Assembly (NCBI GenBank): GCA_029846755.1
Contig: JARWBI010000012.1
Location: 1 to 64,000 of the forward strand
Source of the DNA: Falsirhodobacter flavus
GTDB lineage: Bacteria > Pseudomonadota > Alphaproteobacteria > Rhodobacterales > Rhodobacteraceae
Reading direction: 5' to 3'
DNA: 64,000 nucleotides
Shown here in pieces: positions 60,236 to 64,000 of the stretch; within the stretch, counting starts at the first letter, position 1, and every line of letters begins with the position of its first letter. The translations under genes and the position numbers were made by a program. Below the pieces are notes generated by a model. The model did no database searches and had not been told where the DNA came from. It saw only the letters and a program-made list of their open reading frames with translations.

Positions 60236-61006
60236 ATGCTGTCCTATCAACACATCTATCACGCCGGAAATCTTGCAGACGTGCAGAAACATGCGCTGCT
60301 CTGCTTCATGCTGGATTACATGGCGCAGAAGGACAAGCCCATCAGCTATATCGAGACGCATTCGGGCCGCGCGCTCTATCATCTCGACGCGGCCGAAGCG
60401 GTGAAGACCGGCGAGGCGGAAAAGGGAATCGCCGCGCTGGCCAAGGCTTTTCCCAAGGATCACCCCTATATCCGTCACCTTGCCACGGTGCGCGAGTTGC
60501 ACGGCAAGGCCGCCTATCCCGGATCGCCGCTGCTGGCCGCCTCGTGCCTGCGCGATGGCGACGTGCTGCATCTGGCGGAACTGCATCCGCAGGAACATGC
60601 CGCGCTGACCGATGTAATGGGACGTTGGGGCGCGAACATCCACAAGCGCGACGGATACGAATTCGCCATCGCCGCAACGCCCCCCACCCCGCGCCGGGGC
60701 TTCATGCTGATCGACCCGTCCTATGAGGTGAAGGCCGATTACGACGCGATCCCGAAACACATCGCCGCCGTGGCGAAGAAATGGAACGTCGGCACCATCG
60801 CGCTTTGGTATCCGCTGCTGAGCAATGCCGCCCATATCGGGATGCTGGCGGAGCTGTCGGAACGCTTTCCCGACGCGCTGCGGCACGAGGTGCGCTTCCC
60901 CCCCGTCCGTGACGGCCACAAGATGATCGGATCGGGCATGTTCGTCATCAATCCGCCCTACGGCACGGCGGATGAGGCAAAACGCCTCTCACGCCTTTTT
61001 GCCTAG
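60236..61006 (+). CDS. rlmJ: 23S rRNA (adenine(2030)-N6)-methyltransferase RlmJ
   Basis: Methylates A2030 of 23S rRNA. The 256-residue protein has the family opening LSYQHIYHAGNLADVQKH, the early IETHSGRALY segment, the catalytic motif IDPSYE near residue 160 (DPPY in most relatives; DPSY here), LWYPL and the late GSGMFVINPPYG. Complete length. It precedes the TerB-like gene by 33 bases on the same strand. Confidence 0.94.
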   Translation: MLSYQHIYHAGNLADVQKHALLCFMLDYMAQKDKPISYIETHSGRALYHLDAAEAVKTGEAEKGIAALAKAFPKDHPYIRHLATVRELHGKAAYPGSPLLAASCLRDGDVLHLAELHPQEHAALTDVMGRWGANIHKRDGYEFAIAATPPTPRRGFMLIDPSYEVKADYDAIPKHIAAVAKKWNVGTIALWYPLLSNAAHIGMLAELSERFPDALRHEVRFPPVRDGHKMIGSGMFVINPPYGTADEAKRLSRLFA

Positions 61007-61039
61007 ATTTCCGGGGCGGTTTGCGTCAGATACGCTGCC

Positions 61040-61474
61040 ATGTTCGAAGCCCTGATCCGCAGCCTCACCGCCCCTTCGCCGCGCCGCCTGCCGGAGCCTG
61101 ACAGCCGCCTTGCGCTGGCTGCCCTTCTGGTGCGCATCGCCCGCGCCGACGGCACCTACTCTCAGGCCGAGGTTGCGCGGATCGACCGGGTGCTGGCCCA
61201 TCGCCACGGGCTGACGCCCGCCGACGCGCAGGCCCTGCGCCTTCAGGCCGAGGCGTTGGAGGCCGAGGCCCCCGACACCGTCCGTTTCACCCGCGCGCTG
61301 AAGGATGCCGTCGCGGTCGAGGATCGCGACAGCCTGATGGAGGCCCTGTGGGCGGTCGCGCTGGCCGATGGCCGGGACGACAACGAGGATCAGCTCCTGC
61401 GCCTCGTCTGCTCGCTTCTGGGGATCACCGATCAGGACAGCGCCCTTGCCCGCCGCCGCGCCGAAGGGCAATAA
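61040..61474 (+). CDS. TerB family tellurite resistance-like protein
   Basis: A 144-residue helical protein of the TerB/DjlA-N-terminal type. The repeated acidic helices (LAALLVRIARADGTYSQAEVARIDRVL, then EALWAVALADGRDDNEDQLLRLVCSLLGI, each split across helices) are the metal-binding TerB pattern. No other ter gene is nearby, and single-copy TerB proteins in this class have no proven role in tellurite resistance. It may sense envelope stress or metal. Confidence 0.88.
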   Translation: MFEALIRSLTAPSPRRLPEPDSRLALAALLVRIARADGTYSQAEVARIDRVLAHRHGLTPADAQALRLQAEALEAEAPDTVRFTRALKDAVAVEDRDSLMEALWAVALADGRDDNEDQLLRLVCSLLGITDQDSALARRRAEGQ

Positions 61475-61575
61475 CCGCCGCCTGATGCCGAATTGACCCT
61501 ACGGCAATGCCTTACGCGTTGCATTGCGGCCAATTCTGCGCCCTAATTTCCCCCAAAGCCCAGCGCGACGAGCGA

Positions 61576-62358
61576 GTGAACGTGACCAACGCCCCTGCCC
61601 CGGTTATCGAAATCCGGAACCTGCACAAATCCTACGGCAATCTGGAGGTGCTGAAGGGCGTCGATCTGACGGCCCCGCGCGGGCATGTCGTCACGCTGAT
61701 CGGCTCGTCCGGGTCAGGGAAATCGACGCTGCTGCGCTGCTGCAATCTGCTGGAAGACAGCCAGGACGGCGAAATCCGGTTCGAGGGCGAGCCCGTGCGC
61801 TGGCACGGCGCCGGCGCGATGCGCCAGCCCGCCGACCGCGCGCAGGTCATGCGCATCCGCACCAACCTGTCGATGGTGTTCCAGCAGTTCAACCTGTGGT
61901 CCCACATGACCATCCTGCAGAACGTGATGGAAGCGCCCGTCACCGTCCTCGGCCGCCCGAAGGCAGAGGTGGAGGAGAAGGCGCGCATGTATCTGGCCAA
62001 GGTCGGCATCGGCGACAAGGCCGATGCATGGCCGGCCCAGCTTTCGGGCGGTCAGCAGCAGCGCGCCGCCATCGCCCGCGCCCTGTGCATGGAACCCCGC
62101 GCGCTTCTGTTCGACGAGCCGACCTCGGCGCTCGACCCGGAACTGGAGCAGGAGGTGATCCGCGTCATCAAGGCGCTGGCCGACGAAGGCCGCACGATGG
62201 TCATCGTCACCCATGACATGAAACTTGCCGCGGACGTGTCCGACCATACGATCTTCCTTCACCAAGGCCGGATCGAGGAGGAGGGCGCCCCCGATGCCGT
62301 CTTCGGCAACCCGCAATCCGCCCGCCTGCGCGGTTTCCTCTCCGCCGGCGGCCACTAA
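61576..62358 (+). CDS. Polar amino-acid ABC transporter ATP-binding protein (HisP/GlnQ type)
   Basis: A 260-residue ATPase. Walker A GSSGSGKST, Q-loop in VFQQFNLWSHMT, signature LSGGQQQR, Walker B in ALLFDEPTSALDPE, H-loop in VTHDM. The NLWSHMT and long insertion between Walker A and Q-loop are those of the HisP/ArtP-like group for basic amino acids or opines. The start is uncertain between GTG 61576 and GTG 61582, both with weak sites. It opens an operon with a binding protein and at least one permease. Confidence 0.92.
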   Translation: MNVTNAPAPVIEIRNLHKSYGNLEVLKGVDLTAPRGHVVTLIGSSGSGKSTLLRCCNLLEDSQDGEIRFEGEPVRWHGAGAMRQPADRAQVMRIRTNLSMVFQQFNLWSHMTILQNVMEAPVTVLGRPKAEVEEKARMYLAKVGIGDKADAWPAQLSGGQQQRAAIARALCMEPRALLFDEPTSALDPELEQEVIRVIKALADEGRTMVIVTHDMKLAADVSDHTIFLHQGRIEEEGAPDAVFGNPQSARLRGFLSAGGH

Positions 62359-62379
62359 AATCTCTACAGGGAGCTAACA

Positions 62380-63102
62380 ATGAAAAAACTGATCCTTTCC
62401 GCCGCCTTCGCAGCCCTTGCCGCTGGCGGTGCCCTTGCACAGGACACCATCCGCATCGCGACCGAGGGGGCCTACCCTCCCTTCAACTTCGTCAACGACG
62501 CGGGCAAGCCCGACGGGTTCGAGGTGGAGCTGTTCAACCAGCTGTGCGAGGCGGCCGAGCTGACCTGCGAATGGGTCACGACCGACTGGGACAGCATCAT
62601 CCCCAACCTGCAATCGGGGAACTATGACGCCATCGCGGCGGGGATGAGCATCACCGAAGAACGCAAGGCCGTCATCGACTTCACGCAGGCCTATTACCCG
62701 GCGACCTTCTCGGCCTATGCCGCACCGTCGGCGGATGCGGACCTGTCGGGCGTCGTCGCCGCGCAGGTGAACACCATCCAGGCCGCCCATGTCGCCGAAA
62801 CCGACGCAACGCTCTTGGAATTCGCAACCCCGGACGAGGCCGTCGCCGCCGTCCGCAACGGCGAAGCCGATGCCGTCTTCGCCGACAACGACTTCCTGAA
62901 GCCGGTGGTGGACGAATCGAACGGCGAATTCGTCTGGGCGGGCGAACAGATCCAGCTTGGCGAGGGCATCGGCCTTGGCATCCGTAAATCCGACAGCGAA
63001 CTGAAGGCGAAGTTCGATGCCGCGATCCAGACGGTCAAGGATGACGGCACCCTGAACGAGCTGCTGAAAAAGTGGTTCGGCCAAGACAGCGTGACCTTCT
63101 GA
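62380..63102 (+). CDS. Amino-acid ABC transporter substrate-binding protein, family 3
   Basis: A 240-residue periplasmic binding protein: signal peptide at 1-20 (cleaved after GGALAQ-like sequence), then the SBP_bac_3 fold with IATEGAYPPFNFVND, GFEVELFNQLC, LQSGNYDAIAAGMSITEER (split) and the late LNELLKKWFGQ. The ligand is probably a basic or polar amino acid such as arginine, or an opine. GGGAG precedes the ATG. A single cysteine pair, conserved in the lysine/arginine/ornithine-binding group, is present in QLCEAAELTCEW. Confidence 0.93.
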   Translation: MKKLILSAAFAALAAGGALAQDTIRIATEGAYPPFNFVNDAGKPDGFEVELFNQLCEAAELTCEWVTTDWDSIIPNLQSGNYDAIAAGMSITEERKAVIDFTQAYYPATFSAYAAPSADADLSGVVAAQVNTIQAAHVAETDATLLEFATPDEAVAAVRNGEADAVFADNDFLKPVVDESNGEFVWAGEQIQLGEGIGLGIRKSDSELKAKFDAAIQTVKDDGTLNELLKKWFGQDSVTF

Positions 63103-63115
63103 TCCAAGGACCACG

Positions 63116-64000
63116 ATGTTCGCCTATTGCGCCGATCCAAAGTCCCTCGAAGGGCTTCAGTGGCTGTCCTGCTATCTGACGACGGGAACGCATTTCTCGT
63201 TCTATGGATCGTTCCTGATCGTGCTGGTGCTGCTGTTCGTGACGGCACCCGTGGCGCTGGCCTTCGGGTTCGGCGGGGCGATGGCGGCGCGTTCGCCCGC
63301 CGCCCCGCTGCGCTGGCTGGGCAAAGGCTATATGGCCATGGTCCGGGGCGTGCCGGACATCGTGTTCTTTCTTTTCTTCATCATCGCGCTGGATCAGGGG
63401 TTCGAGTGGCTGACGCACCAAGTGCGCTGCCCCGACTGGATCGACCCGATCCGGCAGGGGCTGGAATTCCGCGTCTGCCCGCAGGCCAAGATCCCGCCCA
63501 ACACCGCGCCGCAGATGGTCCACCAGATCTACAACTTCGGGCTGGCGGTGGTGACTTTCGCCATCGTCTTCGGCGCTTTCGCCGCGAACGTGCTGGCGGG
63601 CGCGATGTCCGCCGTCCCCCGCGCGCAGTTAGAGACCGGCGAGGCTTACGGCATGACCCAGCGGCAGGTCTTCCGCCGCATCATGGTGCCGCAGATGTGG
63701 ATCTATGCGCTGCCGGGCCTGTCGAACCTGTGGCTGATCCTCATCAAGGCGACGCCGCTGCTGTTCATCCTTGGCATCCAAGACGCCGTTTATTGGGCGC
63801 GGGAGCTGGGCGGGTTCAAATCGCAGACCTACAGCTATCCCCACCCCGACTGGCGGCTGTGGTATTTCCTTGGGCTGCTGATCTTTTACCTGCTGATGAC
63901 CCGCATCTCGGAAATTGTGCTGGACCGCATCACGCGCCGCCTGTCCCATGGGCAGGCCACCGCAGCAGGCGAAGCGCAGCGCAAGGGGGCGGTGGCATGA
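63116..64000 (+). CDS. Amino-acid ABC transporter permease (HisQ type)
   Basis: A 294-residue permease with about five membrane segments and an insertion of about 45 residues (about 100-145, containing two cysteines) after the second or third helix, typical of larger HisQ/ArtQ-like subunits. The EAA coupling loop lies in QLETGEAYGMTQRQVFRRIMVPQ (split). The stop is the last codon of the window. ATG at 63997 overlaps it, so a partner permease gene almost certainly follows beyond the edge. Confidence 0.92.
   Translation: MFAYCADPKSLEGLQWLSCYLTTGTHFSFYGSFLIVLVLLFVTAPVALAFGFGGAMAARSPAAPLRWLGKGYMAMVRGVPDIVFFLFFIIALDQGFEWLTHQVRCPDWIDPIRQGLEFRVCPQAKIPPNTAPQMVHQIYNFGLAVVTFAIVFGAFAANVLAGAMSAVPRAQLETGEAYGMTQRQVFRRIMVPQMWIYALPGLSNLWLILIKATPLLFILGIQDAVYWARELGGFKSQTYSYPHPDWRLWYFLGLLIFYLLMTRISEIVLDRITRRLSHGQATAAGEAQRKGAVA

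Noticed and set aside
1-64000. Prophage, transposon or integrated element
   Set aside because: No integrase, transposase, phage structural gene, flanking direct repeats or tRNA-associated junction was seen; even the accessory clusters share the codon style of their neighbours.

Overview
This is a gene-dense, high-GC (roughly 65 %) chromosomal segment of an alphaproteobacterium, most likely order Rhodobacterales (Paracoccus/Rhodobacter-like). Support comes from the assimilatory sulfur operon layout (cobA-type methyltransferase, DUF2849, sulfite/nitrite reductase, 4Fe-4S APS reductase, DUF934, 272-residue ferredoxin-NADP reductase), a linked H-NOX/diguanylate cyclase pair, a glutaredoxin-MauE fusion, and an IF-3 N-terminus typical of the group. 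I see no rRNA, tRNA, insertion sequence, prophage or CRISPR array. The one RNA gene is RNase P RNA.

Layout. 0-10 kb: bactofilin, M32 carboxypeptidase, heme A synthase, an Lrp-type regulator divergent from the sulfur operon, an Ala-rich membrane-anchored protein, and infC with an apparent AUA start. 10-19 kb: OmpA-like protein, glycosyltransferase, pyrC-pyrE, and dnaB preceded by a DnaA-box region. 18-24 kb: EcsC protein, diguanylate cyclase plus H-NOX-like protein, a DUF4153 membrane protein, gatC-gatA. 24-28 kb: lipoprotein, amidase, rnpB, Grx-MauE fusion, rpmG, methyltransferase.

28-44.4 kb is an iron-acquisition island: FepA-like receptor, TRAP transporter, b561 cytochrome, DHB-AMP ligase (EntE-like), free-standing aryl carrier protein, a four-domain NRPS (C-A-PCP-TE, EntF-like) whose adenylation pocket reads as the serine code, IroE-like esterase, YncE-like beta-propeller and a FecBDE-type ABC importer. 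Together they look like enterobactin-type catecholate assembly, uptake and hydrolysis. No gene for making 2,3-dihydroxybenzoate and no phosphopantetheinyl transferase lies in the window. TGA-N9-TCA motifs resembling RirA boxes sit at the receptor and at the esterase/YncE divergent promoter.

45.7-55.2 kb is an unusual catabolic cluster, divergently arranged around an AT-rich operator region: Fe-alcohol dehydrogenase, PdxA2-like enzyme and sialidase-like protein on one side. On the other are an orphan peptide-type binding protein, DapA-family aldolase, D-2-hydroxyacid dehydrogenase, Ldh-family dehydrogenase, a short DtnK-like kinase and a GntR/FCD regulator. It probably feeds a hydroxylated acid into central metabolism, but the substrate cannot be named from sequence.

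55-64 kb is mostly housekeeping: secG, pyrG, a glycosyltransferase-like protein, an MFS transporter, rlmJ, a TerB-like protein, and the start of a polar amino-acid ABC operon cut by the right edge after its first permease. Many operons are tightly packed with ATGA or TGATG junctions. Several convergent pairs share or overlap stop codons.
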